A DNA stretch of 64,000 bases. Origin: Hyphomicrobiales bacterium (GTDB lineage Bacteria; Pseudomonadota; Alphaproteobacteria; Rhizobiales; Rhizobiaceae). The DNA lies in the NCBI GenBank assembly GCA_900470805.1, contig UCCA01000012.1:351102-415101 (forward strand). Reading direction: 5' to 3'. Shown in pieces: positions 35,040 through 46,310 of this stretch; positions within the stretch are counted from its first letter, which is position 1, and each line of letters starts with the position of its first letter. The translations under genes and the position numbers were made by a program. The notes beneath the pieces were generated by a model. It was not told the DNA's origin. It ran no database searches and saw only the letters and a list, made by a program, of their open reading frames with translations.

Positions 35040-36161
35040 ATGCCCCTGATCAACCTCCCCGATTTCTCCGCCGACCTCCTGGCCGAATTCGCCGCCCGCA
35101 AGACCGAGCGCGTCGACACGCCCGTCATCCAGCCGGCCGAACCGTTCCTCGATATTGCCGGCGAGGACCTTCGCCGCCGCATCTTCATGACCGAGAGCGA
35201 GACCGGCGCCAGCCTCTGCCTGCGGCCGGAGTTCACCATTCCCGTCTGCCTGCGCCATATCGAAAGCGCCATGGGCACGCCGAAGCGTTACGCATATCTG
35301 GGCGAGGTTTTCCGCCAGCGCCGCGAGGGCGGCAACGAGTTCTATCAGGCTGGCATCGAGGATCTCGGCGATATCAACATCTCGAGCGCCGATGCCCGCG
35401 CCGTCAGCGATGCCACCGGCACGCTCCAGCGGCTGCTGCCCGGCAAGCGGCTGGCGGTCACCCTCGGCGACCAGGCGGTGTTCGAGGCCGTCGTCCAGGC
35501 TCTCGGCTTGCCGCTCGGCTGGCAGAAGCGGCTGATCCATGCGTTCGGCGACATGAACCATCTCGAAGCGCTGCTCGCCAGCCTCGTCAGCCCGCAATTC
35601 GTCACCGGCCTCGATGACGACGTTGCCCGCCTGCTCGGCGCCGATGACGACGCGGCCCTGATCGCCCATATCGACAACACCATGCAGGCGACCGGCTACT
35701 CCACCAATGCCAGCCGCTCGCCGCAGGAGATCGCCCGCCGCCTGAAGGAAAAGCTGATCCTGTCGGAAACCCGGCTCGACGATGCCGCCTTCCTGGTGCT
35801 GCAGGAGTTCCTGTCGCTCAACGTGCCGCTGATCAATGCCTCGGCTGCCCTGTCGGGCTTTGCCGATGCCGCCGGCCTCAAGCTCGGCAACGCGCTGTCG
35901 CGGTTCGATGGGCGTGTGGCGGCGCTGGCCAATGCAGGCGTCGATCTGGCGCTGATCGAATACCGCGCCGCCTTCGGCCGCCCGCTCGATTACTACACCG
36001 GCCTCGTCTTCGAAGTCGGCGTCGAGGGCTCCGATGCGGTGCTGGCCGGTGGCGGCCGCTTCGACAAGCTGATGACCTTCCTCGGCGCCAAGGAGCGCAT
36101 CCCGGCGGTTGGCTTCTCGCTGTGGCTGGATCGCATCGAAACCGAAGGGGCCGCCGGATGA
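35040..36161 (+). CDS. hisZ: ATP phosphoribosyltransferase regulatory subunit HisZ
   Basis: HisZ is a catalytically inactive HisRS-like protein needed by short-form HisG. The 373-residue product (ATG 35040) keeps the HisRS core ([37 protein letters not shown]) but lacks the HisRS anticodon-binding domain. The ATGA at its end overlaps the hisG start by 4 bp, tying synthesis of the two subunits. The frame is open further upstream through the G-rich repeat, but the GGGAG 9 bp before this ATG fits the chosen start. Confidence 0.95.
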   Translation: MPLINLPDFSADLLAEFAARKTERVDTPVIQPAEPFLDIAGEDLRRRIFMTESETGASLCLRPEFTIPVCLRHIESAMGTPKRYAYLGEVFRQRREGGNEFYQAGIEDLGDINISSADARAVSDATGTLQRLLPGKRLAVTLGDQAVFEAVVQALGLPLGWQKRLIHAFGDMNHLEALLASLVSPQFVTGLDDDVARLLGADDDAALIAHIDNTMQATGYSTNASRSPQEIARRLKEKLILSETRLDDAAFLVLQEFLSLNVPLINASAALSGFADAAGLKLGNALSRFDGRVAALANAGVDLALIEYRAAFGRPLDYYTGLVFEVGVEGSDAVLAGGGRFDKLMTFLGAKERIPAVGFSLWLDRIETEGAAG

Positions 36162-36853
36162 CCATCACCATCGCGCTCCCCTCCAAGGGCCGGATGAAGG
36201 ACGACGCCTCCGCGGTGTTCGAAAAGGCCGGCATGCGCATCACCGCCGTTGGCAACGATCGCTCCTATCGCGGCCGCGTCGAAGGATGGGATGATGTCGA
36301 GGTCGCCTTCCTGTCGGCCTCGGAAATATCAAAGGAACTCGGCAACGGCACCGTCGATTTCGGCGTCACCGGCGAAGACCTGATCCGCGAGGGCCTGGCG
36401 GAAGCAGACAAGCGCGTCGAGGTCTGCGCCCGGCTCGGCTTCGGCCATGCCGACGTCATCGTCGCCGTTCCCGAAATCTGGCTCGACGTCGATACCATGG
36501 CCGATCTCGGCGACGTCGCCGCCGACTTCCGCGCCCGCCATGGCCGCCGGCTGGCGATCGCCACCAAATACTGGCGGCTAACGCAGCAGTTCTTCTCGCG
36601 CCAGCACGGCATCCAGCTCTATCGCATCGTCGAGAGCCTCGGCGCCACCGAGGGCGCGCCGGCATCCGGTTCTGCCGATATCATCGTCGATATCACCTCC
36701 ACCGGCTCGACGCTGAGAGCCAACCACCTGAAGGTGCTGTCCGACGGCGTCATCCTGAAGTCGGAAGCCTGCCTGGTGCGCGCCCGCAAGGACAGCCACG
36801 CCGATGAACCATCGGTGGCCCGGCTGATCGATGCCGTCCGCGCCTCGCTGTGA
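36158..36853 (+). CDS. hisG: ATP phosphoribosyltransferase, short form
   Basis: HisG joins ATP and PRPP in the first step of histidine synthesis. At 231 residues it lacks the C-terminal regulatory domain of the ~300-residue long form, so it depends on HisZ (encoded just upstream and overlapping). The E-D-L-I-R-E-G region, C-A-R-L-G-F-G-H-A and the PRPP loop [16 protein letters not shown] are clear. The stop overlaps the following methyltransferase start by one base (TGATG). Confidence 0.96.
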   Translation: MTITIALPSKGRMKDDASAVFEKAGMRITAVGNDRSYRGRVEGWDDVEVAFLSASEISKELGNGTVDFGVTGEDLIREGLAEADKRVEVCARLGFGHADVIVAVPEIWLDVDTMADLGDVAADFRARHGRRLAIATKYWRLTQQFFSRQHGIQLYRIVESLGATEGAPASGSADIIVDITSTGSTLRANHLKVLSDGVILKSEACLVRARKDSHADEPSVARLIDAVRASL

Positions 36854-37458
36854 TGGCCGGCGAAGACGAGAATATCGTTTCGCTCTATGAGCGCAACGCC
36901 ATGGTGTTCGACGAATTTCGTGGCCGCACCCTGTTCGAACAGCCGTGGCTGGACCGGTTCACCGCGCTGGTACCGCCGCGCGGCGATGTTCTCGACCTCG
37001 GCTGCGGTGGCGCCGAGCCGATCGCCTCGAGCCTGATCCGTGACGGCTTTCGCGTCACTGGCGTCGATGCCTCGCAAACGCTGATCGGTCTCTGCCGCCA
37101 GCGTTTTCCCGACCGATCCTGGTTCGTCGCCGACATGCGCGAGTTCGCGCTGCCGATGAAGTATAACGGCATCATCGCCTGGCATAGCTTCTTCCATTTG
37201 AACAAGGACGACCAGCGGGCGATGTTCCCGCGCTTCGCGGCGCTTGCGGCACCCGGCGCGGCGCTGATGTTCACGGCGGGCCACTTCGATGGCGTGGCGC
37301 TCGGCGAGTTCGCCGGCGAACCGCTCTATCATGCCAGCCCGTCGGCTGAGGAGTACACAGCTCTGCTTGAGGAAAACGGCTTTGCCGTTGTCGCCCACGT
37401 GGTGCAGGATCGGCAATGCGGCGGCGCCACGGTCTGGCTGGCCAAGCGGATCTCGTAG
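36853..37458 (+). CDS. Class I SAM-dependent methyltransferase
   Basis: This 201-residue protein has a methyltransferase core: V-L-D-L-G-C-G-G-A-E-P-I (motif I), V-T-G-V-D-A-S-Q (strand 2), N-G-I-I-A-W-H-S-F-F-H-L (motif IV region) and a closing beta strand E-E-Y-T-A-L-L-E-E-N-G-F. Start at 36853 overlaps the hisG stop by one base; a GTG at 36850 is also possible. Substrate unknown; linkage to the histidine genes is by position only. Confidence 0.9.
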   Translation: MAGEDENIVSLYERNAMVFDEFRGRTLFEQPWLDRFTALVPPRGDVLDLGCGGAEPIASSLIRDGFRVTGVDASQTLIGLCRQRFPDRSWFVADMREFALPMKYNGIIAWHSFFHLNKDDQRAMFPRFAALAAPGAALMFTAGHFDGVALGEFAGEPLYHASPSAEEYTALLEENGFAVVAHVVQDRQCGGATVWLAKRIS

Positions 37459-37491
37459 CGGTCTCGGCCGCCGACAATTCGACAGTACAAA

Positions 37492-37520
37492 CGAAAAACC
37501 CGCCGTCTGGTGACGGCGGG
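37492..37520 (-). terminator. Rho-independent terminator of the doxX gene
   Basis: On the minus strand CCCGCCGTC, a 4-nt loop and GACGGCGGG (37499-37520) are followed by TTTTTCG. It lies 28 bp past the DoxX stop and may also limit read-through from the opposite methyltransferase gene. Confidence 0.85.
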
Positions 37521-37548
37521 CTGCGCATGCCTGGGAGGATGCTGTCGG

Positions 37549-37995
37549 TTAGGCGGCGACGGGCAAGGCGCCGCGGCGGGCGTCGATCGAATAGAGGCCC
37601 GGGCCGAAGGTGGCGAGCAGGATGTAGGCGCCAGCCAGCGTGAAGTTCTTCATCAGCATGATGCCGTTGAGTGCATTGATCCAGCCGAGAGCGGCATCAG
37701 GCCAGCCTGGGACGGCAACGGTGCCGGAATGGAAGACGAGGCCGGTGAAGGCGCAGAACAGGGCCAGCGCCCAGCCGACGATCTTGGTCTGGAAGCCGAC
37801 GAGAACGGCAAGGCCGGTGACGAGTTCGAACAGGCCGGCAAGGTAGGCAAGGGCGGTCGCGGCAGGCAGGCCGGCGCCGGTGATCATGCCGGCAGTACCG
37901 GCCGGGTCGGTCAGCTTGCCGAAGCCGGAATAGATGAAGATGAACGACAGCAGGATGCGGGCGACGAGAATGACGATGTTCTGAGTATTGGACAT
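37549..37995 (-). CDS. DoxX family membrane protein
   Basis: This 148-residue protein starts at the ATG at 37993-37995 with GGAGA 8 bp upstream. Four transmembrane segments and the conserved R-I-L-L-S-F-I-F-I-Y-S-G-F-G-K-L and G-L-F-E-L-V-T-G-L patterns identify DoxX. Members act as membrane subunits of oxidoreductases (thiosulfate:quinone oxidoreductase in archaea; mycobacterial redox complexes); the bacterial function is often unknown. The gene is divergent from the glutathione transferase gene (217 bp). Confidence 0.9.
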   Translation of the reverse strand: MSNTQNIVILVARILLSFIFIYSGFGKLTDPAGTAGMITGAGLPAATALAYLAGLFELVTGLAVLVGFQTKIVGWALALFCAFTGLVFHSGTVAVPGWPDAALGWINALNGIMLMKNFTLAGAYILLATFGPGLYSIDARRGALPVAA

Positions 37996-38212
37996 TAAAC
38001 TGTCTCCGGTTGGACGAGCAGAGATCGCTGTGCCCCCGGCACCCTTTCGATCTCGTATGACACACTTCTCCTTCTTTTTGATCGTCATGGAAAGATAGAC
38101 GGGCGCGGACAGTTTGTTCAGCAAAAGTAAACGATGACTCGAAGCAGACACGGCTTGTCACGGGCTGGGAGGGTCTTCTATGGTCTCCCCAACATTGTAG
38201 GGAGAAATATCG

Positions 38213-38923
38213 ATGGCAGACCTTTCCGCATTTCCGATCACCACGCGCTGGCCGGCAAAAGATTCCGATATCATCCAGCTTTACTCGCTGCCGACGCCGA
38301 ACGGCGTCAAGGTATCGATCACGCTGGAGGAACTCGGCCTCGCCTACGAGCCGCATCTGATCTCCTTCGGCACCAACGACCAGAAATCCCCGGAATTCCT
38401 GTCGCTCAATCCGAATGGCCGCATCCCGGCGATCATCGATCCGAATGGCCCGGATGGAAAGCCGATCGGCCTGTTCGAGTCAGGCGCGATCCTGGTCTAT
38501 CTCGCCGAAAAGACCGGCAAGCTCATCCCCGCCGATGCCGCGGGCCGCTACGAGACGCTCCAGTGGGTGTTTTTCCAGATGGGCGGCATAGGGCCGATGT
38601 TCGGCCAGTTCGGCCACTTCCACAAGTTCGCCGCCGACAAGGTCGCCAACAATTCCTATCCGGTGGAGCGTTACCGCGACGAGGCCAAGCGGCTGCTTGG
38701 CGTGCTGGAGGAGCGTCTGAAGAATCGGCAGTGGATCATGGGCGATAGCTACACGATTGCCGATATCACCACCTTTCCCTGGGTGCGTGGCGCCGATGTC
38801 TTCTACGGCGGCAGGGAGGTGCTGGACTATGCCAGCTTCCCTGCGGTCATGGCGTGGCTGGAACGCTGCATCGCCCGCCCGGCAAGCGAAAAGGGCCTCA
38901 ATATTCCAGCTCGCCCTGCCTGA
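38213..38923 (+). CDS. Glutathione S-transferase, nu-class (YfcG/YghU-like)
   Basis: This 236-residue protein has an N-terminal thioredoxin-like domain with S-L-P-T-P-N-G-V-K-V-S-I-T-L-E-E-L, where Asn/Ser replaces the catalytic Tyr/Cys as in the disulfide-reductase nu-class GSTs, then the cis-Pro G-R-I-P-A-I and the C-terminal helical domain with the N-capping box S-Y-T-I-A-D-I-T. Substrate side-chain reductase or peroxidase roles are typical; the exact one is unknown. A perfect terminator hairpin follows. Confidence 0.9.
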   Translation: MADLSAFPITTRWPAKDSDIIQLYSLPTPNGVKVSITLEELGLAYEPHLISFGTNDQKSPEFLSLNPNGRIPAIIDPNGPDGKPIGLFESGAILVYLAEKTGKLIPADAAGRYETLQWVFFQMGGIGPMFGQFGHFHKFAADKVANNSYPVERYRDEAKRLLGVLEERLKNRQWIMGDSYTIADITTFPWVRGADVFYGGREVLDYASFPAVMAWLERCIARPASEKGLNIPARPA

Positions 38924-38948
38924 CACGGTCTTTACGCGAGGACAAATA

Positions 38949-38982
38949 CACAAAAGCCGGCCCTTCCAGGCCGGCTTTTGTG
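38949..38982. terminator. Bidirectional terminator between GST gene and the 38999 gene
   Basis: A perfect 14-bp stem CACAAAAGCCGGCC / GGCCGGCTTTTGTG with a 6-nt loop. The AAAA and TTTT within the stem flanks let it serve both strands. Confidence 0.85.
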
Positions 38983-38998
38983 TGAAGGTGTTGAAGGC

Positions 38999-39445
38999 CT
39001 ACTGGCGACGGACGGGTTGCATCCCGGCGCTGGTTTCCAGTTTCGGGAAGATGAACATGCCGATCATGCTGCCGCTGCCGGCGTCTTCGTAGCCGTTGGA
39101 TTCGCCCATGCAGAACAGCGGCTGGCGGTAGCCGTTGCCCATGACGATGGTCGTCGAGAAGCAGAAGGACGACGACAGCGTCGCGGCCTGTTCGAAAATT
39201 CGCACGATACGATTGCGATCCTGCGGATCGTAGCAGCGGACCAGACTGAGCAGGCCGCATTCCGGCAGCGCCAGTCCGTGCAGTCTCGCGCTGCGTTCTT
39301 CCAGCCGGATCACGCCGCTGGAAAAGTCGCCGACCCAGCTCTCCGATATGGAAAACTGAGCGAGCATGTCGGGATTGTTGTCGTTGAGTTCCAGCGATCC
39401 TCGCATGAGCGGTGCGGATGCATTGGTTTTTGCAATTTTAAACAC
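38999..39445 (-). CDS. Hypothetical protein, possibly PAS-like fold
   Basis: A GTG at 39443-39445 (TGGGGAA 5 bp upstream) gives 148 residues: V-F-K-I-A-K-T-N-A. A longer ATG start at 39500 is possible, but the upstream part has no ribosome site. Composition suggests an alpha/beta fold: L-E-E-R-S-A-R-L-H-G-L, Y-D-P-Q-D-R-N-R-I-V-R-I-F-E-Q-A-A, F-S-T-T-I-V-M-G-N-G-Y. The order of elements resembles a PAS-type sensor domain, but no diagnostic motif is present. Function unknown. Confidence 0.6.
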   Translation of the reverse strand: MFKIAKTNASAPLMRGSLELNDNNPDMLAQFSISESWVGDFSSGVIRLEERSARLHGLALPECGLLSLVRCYDPQDRNRIVRIFEQAATLSSSFCFSTTIVMGNGYRQPLFCMGESNGYEDAGSGSMIGMFIFPKLETSAGMQPVRRQ

Positions 39446-39733
39446 ATTGTTCCCCAGTTTGGGCGCAGCGTTCTCCCCTGCTGCACACCCGGCAAACATC
39501 ACAGATTCATTCGACGCCGGGCATCATGCACGACCGCCGGAAAACAGGGTTCCAAGCGGCGTATTCGCGCTCGGCTCTTCCGGAATAGTTCAACTTCTAA
39601 TTTAAATTTCGGGTACCCGACCCGTTGCTATTCGTAAATCCAAATCGATGTGGGTCGGCTATCTGCAAGGACGATCAATGCGGACAATCGCCAGACACAG
39701 CGCGGATTTATAATTTCTTTTGCAGGAACGGCA

Positions 39734-39958
39734 ATGGCTTTTTACACGCACACGTTTCCGAACGGCGCATGTCAAATGCCCGAAAAGCGCGGCATGATTG
39801 ATATAAGAACGCTAAATAATGCGGAATTGATGGAATGGCGGCGGTTTCAGGCCAATCTCTGTCGTCAATTGATCGAAACAACCACTTTGGGTCGCAAAGG
39901 CGTCTCCCAAAAAAAGTCACTTCGGGACAAGCCTCACGAAAGCCTCGCCGGGCTCTAG
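39734..39958 (+). CDS. Small hypothetical protein
   Basis: A 74-residue product from the ATG at 39734 with a GGAA ribosome site 6 bp upstream. Content is balanced and basic (I-D-I-R-T-L-N-N-A-E-L-M-E-W-R-R-F-Q-A-N-L-C-R-Q-L-I-E-T-T). It resembles a short helical DNA/RNA-associated protein only in composition. No recognised family. Region upstream (39446-39733) is AT-rich for this genome. Confidence 0.5.
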   Translation: MAFYTHTFPNGACQMPEKRGMIDIRTLNNAELMEWRRFQANLCRQLIETTTLGRKGVSQKKSLRDKPHESLAGL

Positions 39959-40035
39959 GTCGCATAAGGCGTGCGATTACACGTTTAACCAAGAGGTTGC
40001 AGGGTTCGCTGCGAACGTGAATGCGAATCACAAAC

Positions 40036-40062
40036 GAAAAGGGCGACCCGAGGGCCGCCCTT
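40036..40062 (-). terminator. Terminator of groEL
   Basis: On the minus strand the stem AAGGGCG/CGCCCTT flanks a G/C-rich loop and is followed by TTTCG. It lies 45 bp past the groEL stop. Confidence 0.7.
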
Positions 40063-40106
40063 CCGTATTCTGAACCGGATGGCTCAGATGCAAGGACCCT
40101 AAGGTC

Positions 40107-41795
<1,689 letters not shown>

Positions 41796-41822
41796 CTATG
41801 TCGGAAAAGGGAACCCGGCTGA

Positions 41823-42119
41823 TCAGCCGATGATGCCCATGATGTCGGCTTCCTTCATGATCAGAAGGTCTTCGCCGTCGATCTTGACTTCGGTGCCGGA
41901 CCACTTGCCGAACAGAACGCGGTCGCCAGCCTTGACGTCGAGAGCGACGATCTTGCCGGACTCATCGCGAGCGCCGGTGCCGACGGCGACGATTTCGCCT
42001 TCCTGCGGCTTTTCCTTGGCGGTATCGGGAATGATGATGCCGCCCTTGGTCTTGGCTTCGGACTCAACGCGGCGAACAACGACGCGATCGTGAAGGGGGC
42101 GGAAGTTGGTGCTTGCCAT
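41823..42119 (-). CDS. groES: 10-kDa co-chaperonin GroES
   Basis: The 98-residue heptameric lid of Gro[14 protein letters not shown], the mobile loop [23 protein letters not shown] and [19 protein letters not shown] are all present. It is first gene of the operon; CIRCE and a sigma-70-like promoter lie upstream. Confidence 0.98.
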   Translation of the reverse strand: MASTNFRPLHDRVVVRRVESEAKTKGGIIIPDTAKEKPQEGEIVAVGTGARDESGKIVALDVKAGDRVLFGKWSGTEVKIDGEDLLIMKEADIMGIIG

Positions 42120-42177
42120 TGTCTAATCCCTCGATCAAATGACACTTGCGGACCAAGATGGCCCGCACGGATGGGTG

Positions 42178-42204
42178 TTAGCACTCTCCTGTTGTGAGTG
42201 CTAG
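42178..42204. promoter_or_regulatory. CIRCE element (HrcA operator)
   Basis: TTAGCACTC (42178-42186), N9, GAGTGCTAG (42196-42204) matches the CIRCE consensus TTAGCACTC-N9-GAGTGCTAA except the final base. It is 58 bp upstream of the groES ATG, so HrcA repression of groESL is expected. Confidence 0.95.
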
Positions 42205-42211
42205 CGGCCTG

Positions 42212-42240
42212 CATTTAGGAGCGCCTGTCGGGGGAGTCAA
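42212..42240 (-). promoter_or_regulatory. groESL promoter
   Basis: On the minus strand TTGACT (-35) and TAAATG (-10) are separated by exactly 17 bp and lie just upstream of CIRCE. A CTTGAC -35 would also suit RpoH; which sigma factor acts cannot be told. Confidence 0.7.
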
Positions 42241-42588
42241 GGAAAACGTCGGAATTTTCTTGTCCGCTTTTCTATATCCGTTTGATGGCAAAGTTGTGAA
42301 CCCGCGCAGGGCCTTGCATCCCGGCGAAAGCGCCGGAATGGTTAATGTCCGGGCGTGTGGTGATATCGACCGAACCGGGCCCCGAAAGCGGTCGATGAAA
42401 CGGCACCTTCTTCCGAGATCGCCGCCATCCGACACGCCGTCATCGCCCTGTCTTCGAGGACTGCGAAACAGTCCAATGCGCGACGCCGGCGTTACCGGCC
42501 GCATGTCCGTGAACGGTCGGGATTGTTCCGCTCCGGCGGCAATGATATCGAGCGGGAGAGGCCGGGGGCGGCCGAGGGGGCATCGGGC
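42241..42588. other. Intergenic region upstream of chrA
   Basis: No gene is seen here. Open frames through it (both strands) are composition artefacts. The groESL promoter region occupies 42205-42240; nothing else was recognised, though part of the sequence before the GTG may encode the chrA N-terminus if the TTG at 42523 is used. Confidence 0.4.
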
Positions 42589-43998
42589 GTGGATAGATCA
42601 GTGTTGGCCGAAGACAGCGTGGCTTCGGTGCCGCTCCGCCAGGCCGTCCGCGTGTGGGCAAGGATCGGCGTCCTGAGCTTCGGCGGCCCGGCCGGCCAGA
42701 TCGCCCTGATGCACAAGACCATCGTCGATGAAAAGCGCTGGATCTCCGAGGACCGCTTCCTGCATGCGCTGAACTACTGCATGCTTCTGCCGGGACCCGA
42801 AGCACAGCAGCTTGCCACCTATATTGGCTGGCTGATGCACGGCGTGCGCGGCGGCATCCTCGCCGGTCTGCTCTTCGTCCTGCCGGGCTTCGCCGTCATG
42901 CTGGTGCTGTCGGGCCTTTACGCCGTCTTCCAGGAAACGGCTTGGCTGCCGGCGCTGTTCTTCGGCCTCAAGGCTGCCGTGCTCGCCGTCGTCATCGAGG
43001 CGCTGCTGCGTCTTTCCCGTCGTGCCCTGAAGACGCGCCTGCATTACTATGTCGCCGCCGCCTCCTTCCTGGCGCTGTTCCTGCTCAACGCGCCGTTCCC
43101 CATCGTCGTCATCCTCGCCGGCATCACCGGCTTTGCCGCCCACCGCTACGCCGTCCGCAACGCCGCGCCGGAAGTGCCGGAAATCCGGTCGCCGCGTTGC
43201 TTCCCCACGCTGACCACCCACTCCATTGCCGGTCCACTGCTTGTCCTCGTCTTCTGGATTCTCGTCTGGCAGGCGCCGCTGTTCCTCACCCGCAATTTGC
43301 ACGCGCCGTCCGATCTGATCGCCGAGGCGCTGAGTGGCGAGACCAATGTGTTCGGCGCACTGTTCATCTTCTTCTCGAAGATGGCCGTCATCACCTTCGG
43401 CGGCGCCTATGCGGTGCTCTCCTATGTCGCCCAGGTGGCGGTCGGCCATTATGCATGGCTGCAGCCGGGCGAAATGATCGATGGCCTGGCGCTGGCCGAA
43501 ACGACGCCCGGCCCGCTGGTGCTGGTCCTCTGTTTCGTCGGCTTCCTCGCCGGTTTCCGCAACCCGCTGTTCATGGCGCCGCTGCTGGGCGGCACGGTCG
43601 GCGCCGTGCTTGTCGCCTGGGCCACCTTCGTCCCGAGCTTCGTCTGGATTTTCGCCGGCGCGCCGTTCATCGAGAAGCTGCGGGACAACAAGGGACTGTC
43701 GGCCGCACTGTCCGCCATCACCGCCGCCGTCGTCGGCGTCATTCTCAACCTGTCGCTCTGGTTCGGCCTGCACGTGCTTTTTGCCGAGGTCGGCCGCGTA
43801 TCAATTCTTTCGCAAAGCTCAGGTCTGCCGATCGCGAGCGTCGCGTGGCCACAATGGGCGACGCTCGATATCGCGGCACTCGCCATCTTCGTTGTCGCCT
43901 GTGGTCTGCTCTTCTATTTCAAGACAGGCATGGTCAAGGTGCTGGCATTCTGCGCCGCCGCCGGCCTTGCCATCAAGGGTGCCGCGCTGCTGCTCTAG
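42589..43998 (+). CDS. chrA: Chromate transporter ChrA (CHR family)
   Basis: ChrA exports chromate (CrO4 2-). Two homologous CHR halves are visible: S-F-G-G-P-A-G-Q-I-A-L-M-H with L-L-P-G-P-E-A-Q-Q-L-A-T-Y-I-G-W, and T-F-G-G-A-Y-A-V-L-S-Y-V with T-T-P-G-P-L-V-L-V-L-C-F-V-G-F. The GTG at 42589 gives 469 residues; a TTG at 42523 would add 22. Gene is single; no ChrB regulator in view. It is followed by the HAD gene 118 bp later. Confidence 0.9.
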   Translation: MDRSVLAEDSVASVPLRQAVRVWARIGVLSFGGPAGQIALMHKTIVDEKRWISEDRFLHALNYCMLLPGPEAQQLATYIGWLMHGVRGGILAGLLFVLPGFAVMLVLSGLYAVFQETAWLPALFFGLKAAVLAVVIEALLRLSRRALKTRLHYYVAAASFLALFLLNAPFPIVVILAGITGFAAHRYAVRNAAPEVPEIRSPRCFPTLTTHSIAGPLLVLVFWILVWQAPLFLTRNLHAPSDLIAEALSGETNVFGALFIFFSKMAVITFGGAYAVLSYVAQVAVGHYAWLQPGEMIDGLALAETTPGPLVLVLCFVGFLAGFRNPLFMAPLLGGTVGAVLVAWATFVPSFVWIFAGAPFIEKLRDNKGLSAALSAITAAVVGVILNLSLWFGLHVLFAEVGRVSILSQSSGLPIASVAWPQWATLDIAALAIFVVACGLLFYFKTGMVKVLAFCAAAGLAIKGAALLL

Positions 43999-44116
43999 CG
44001 ACCTCCGCATCGCGAGAGTCACAAGAATTTCACGGCGTCCGAACGCAAAATTCCTTGCCATCGCGGCGGGGCTTTGCGATGTCAGCCGTCACCCGAGACA
44101 AATTAGGATACCGGAA

Positions 44117-44965
44117 ATGGCGCAGCGCATCGAAAACTTCGCGGAGATCACCAGCCAGTATGACGCGGTGTTCTGCGATGTATGGGGCGTGCTCCACAAC
44201 GGCGTATCGCCCTTTCCGCAAGCCGCTGCGGCACTCCAGGCAGCGCGCGAAGCCGGCCTGACGGTCGTCCTCATCACCAATTCCCCGCGCATCGCGCCGC
44301 TGGTGGTCGATCAGTTGCGCCAGATCGGCATCCAGGACGAGGCCTATGACCGCATCGTCACCTCGGGCGATGTCACCCGCGGCCTGATCGCCGAAGGCCC
44401 GAAGAAGGTCTTCCTGCTCGGCCCGGATCGCGACGTGGCGATCATCGAAGGCATCGGCGTCGAGCGCGTTGCCGCCGAAGACGCCGATTGCGTCGTCTGC
44501 ACCGGCTTCTTCGACGATGAGAAAGACACGCCCGAGGACTACACCGACATGCTGAAGGCCTTCCAGGCCCGCGACGTGCCGCTGATCTGCGCCAATCCCG
44601 ATCTCATCGTCGAGCGTGGCCACAAAATGATCCCCTGCGCCGGCGCCATGGCCGCCTATTACGACCAGCTTGGCGGCGAGACTCGCATCGCCGGCAAGCC
44701 GCACACGCCAATCTACGATGCGGTGCTGCAGGTCGCCCGCGAGGTCCGCGGCGAATTCCCGAAGAGCCGCATTCTGGCGATCGGCGACGGCATGCCGACC
44801 GACGTGCGCGGCGCGCTCGATTACGGTCTCGATCTGCTCTATATCAGCGGCGGTATCCACGCAGCCGAATACACCATCAATGGCGAGACCGACGCGGCCA
44901 TCCTCACCGCCTATCTCGAGCGCGAGAAGGCCGCGCCCAAGTGGTGGATGCCGCGTCTGGCCTGA
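44117..44965 (+). CDS. HAD superfamily hydrolase, class IIA (TIGR01459-like)
   Basis: The 282-residue product has HAD IIA motifs: F-C-D-V-W-G-V-L-H-N-G (motif I with D-x-W replacing D-x-D), V-L-I-T-N-S-P-R (II), P-H-T-P-I (III region) and I-G-D-G-M-P-T-D-V-R-G-A (IV). A cap C2 domain lies between II and III. The family acts on small phosphates and is linked to ribF in rhizobia, which may hint at flavin phosphates; this is association only. ribF starts 70 bp downstream. Confidence 0.9.
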   Translation: MAQRIENFAEITSQYDAVFCDVWGVLHNGVSPFPQAAAALQAAREAGLTVVLITNSPRIAPLVVDQLRQIGIQDEAYDRIVTSGDVTRGLIAEGPKKVFLLGPDRDVAIIEGIGVERVAAEDADCVVCTGFFDDEKDTPEDYTDMLKAFQARDVPLICANPDLIVERGHKMIPCAGAMAAYYDQLGGETRIAGKPHTPIYDAVLQVAREVRGEFPKSRILAIGDGMPTDVRGALDYGLDLLYISGGIHAAEYTINGETDAAILTAYLEREKAAPKWWMPRLA

Positions 44966-45035
44966 TACCGCTATCGCATTGTCCTATCCAGGCATCCGTC
45001 TTGCCTAAGCGTCCAGCATCAGTAAAGTCTGCCCG

Positions 45036-46022
45036 ATGACCGTCTTCCACCGCAACGAAACCCGCGAACCATTGCCAGAGCACCTGCGTGGCGGTGTGAT
45101 CGCCATCGGCAATTTCGACGGAGTCCACCGCGGGCATCAGTCGGTGCTGGATCGGGCGCTGGAGATCGCCGCCGAGCGCGGCGTTCCGGCTCTGGTGCTG
45201 ACCTTCGAGCCGCACCCGCGCACCGTGTTCAAGCCGCAGACCCCGGTTTTCCGCCTGACGCCAGCGCCGCTTCGTGCCCGTATCCTCGAGGCCATGGGCT
45301 TTGGCGCCGTCATCGAATACCCCTTCGATCGCGACTTCTCGCAGCGCTCGGCCGAGGATTTCATCCATTCGATCCTCAAGGACTGGCTCGGCGCCTCGGA
45401 AGTCGTCACCGGCTTCGATTTCCATTTCGGCCGTGGCCGCGAGGGTGGCCCGGCCTTTCTGATGGACGCCGGCCAGACATACGGCTTCGGCGTCACGCTG
45501 ATCGATGCCTTCCGCGATGAGAATTCGGACGTCGTCTCATCCAGCCGCATCCGCGCGCTGCTGAAGGACGGCGAGGTCAGCGAAGCCGCCGGTCTGCTCG
45601 GCTATCACTATACGGTGGAATCGGAAGTGATCGGCGGCGAGAAGCTCGGCCGCCAGCTCGGTTTCCCGACCGCCAACATGCGGCTGCCGGCCGAAGTCGA
45701 ATTGAAGCCCGGCATCTATGCCGTCCGCTTCCGCTTCGAGGACGGCTCGCTGCACGATGCGGTCGCCAGCTACGGCCGCCGCCCCACCGTCACCGACAAC
45801 GGCGCCCCGCTGCTCGAGACCTTCGTCTTCGATTTCTCCGGCGATCTCTACGGCCAGATCTGTGCCGTCTCGTTCTTCGCCTATCTCAGGCCCGAACTGA
45901 AGTTCGACGGGCTGGAGCCCCTGGTCGAGCAGATGAACCGGGACAAGGACGAAGCGAGGGCCCTGCTGTCGGGTGCCCAGCCGATCAGCCCGCTCGACCG
46001 CAAGCTCTGCGGCTTCGAATAG
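45036..46022 (+). CDS. ribF: Bifunctional riboflavin kinase/FAD synthetase
   Basis: RibF phosphorylates riboflavin to FMN and adenylylates it to FAD. The 328-residue protein has an N-terminal nucleotidyltransferase half with G-N-F-D-G-V-H-R-G-H (HxGH-type) and S-S-R-I-R-A-L-L, and a C-terminal kinase half with G-G-E-K-L-G-R-Q-L-G-F-P-T-A-N and L-K-P-G-I-Y-A-V. It is upstream of ileS in the usual ribF-ileS order. Confidence 0.96.
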   Translation: MTVFHRNETREPLPEHLRGGVIAIGNFDGVHRGHQSVLDRALEIAAERGVPALVLTFEPHPRTVFKPQTPVFRLTPAPLRARILEAMGFGAVIEYPFDRDFSQRSAEDFIHSILKDWLGASEVVTGFDFHFGRGREGGPAFLMDAGQTYGFGVTLIDAFRDENSDVVSSSRIRALLKDGEVSEAAGLLGYHYTVESEVIGGEKLGRQLGFPTANMRLPAEVELKPGIYAVRFRFEDGSLHDAVASYGRRPTVTDNGAPLLETFVFDFSGDLYGQICAVSFFAYLRPELKFDGLEPLVEQMNRDKDEARALLSGAQPISPLDRKLCGFE

Positions 46023-46310
46023 AGCCAGCGCGCCGCGTCGCCTGGCGCGCGCAATTCGCCCGCGCTTTTCCAAACCCGGGGCTCTTCCTTTTCCGCCCAA
46101 AAGCGCCTATGAACCGGCCCGATGAACACGTTCCTGCTGGCGATCACGATACGAATTATCGGCCCGGCCTTCCGCGCGCGCTAAGCGGCCGGAAGGTCCG
46201 GGTTTTTGGCGCTCGACATGAGAGCGTCTCCGCCACCGACATATTTCCAAGTCCGTTGCGCCCGTTTGCGAGGCGTAAAGCACGATCGCTAGAAGAGACG
46301 ATTGCCAGAC

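Noticed and set aside
42178..42504. Minus-strand frame overlapping CIRCE
   Set aside because: It runs through the operator and promoter region and has no domain or start signal.
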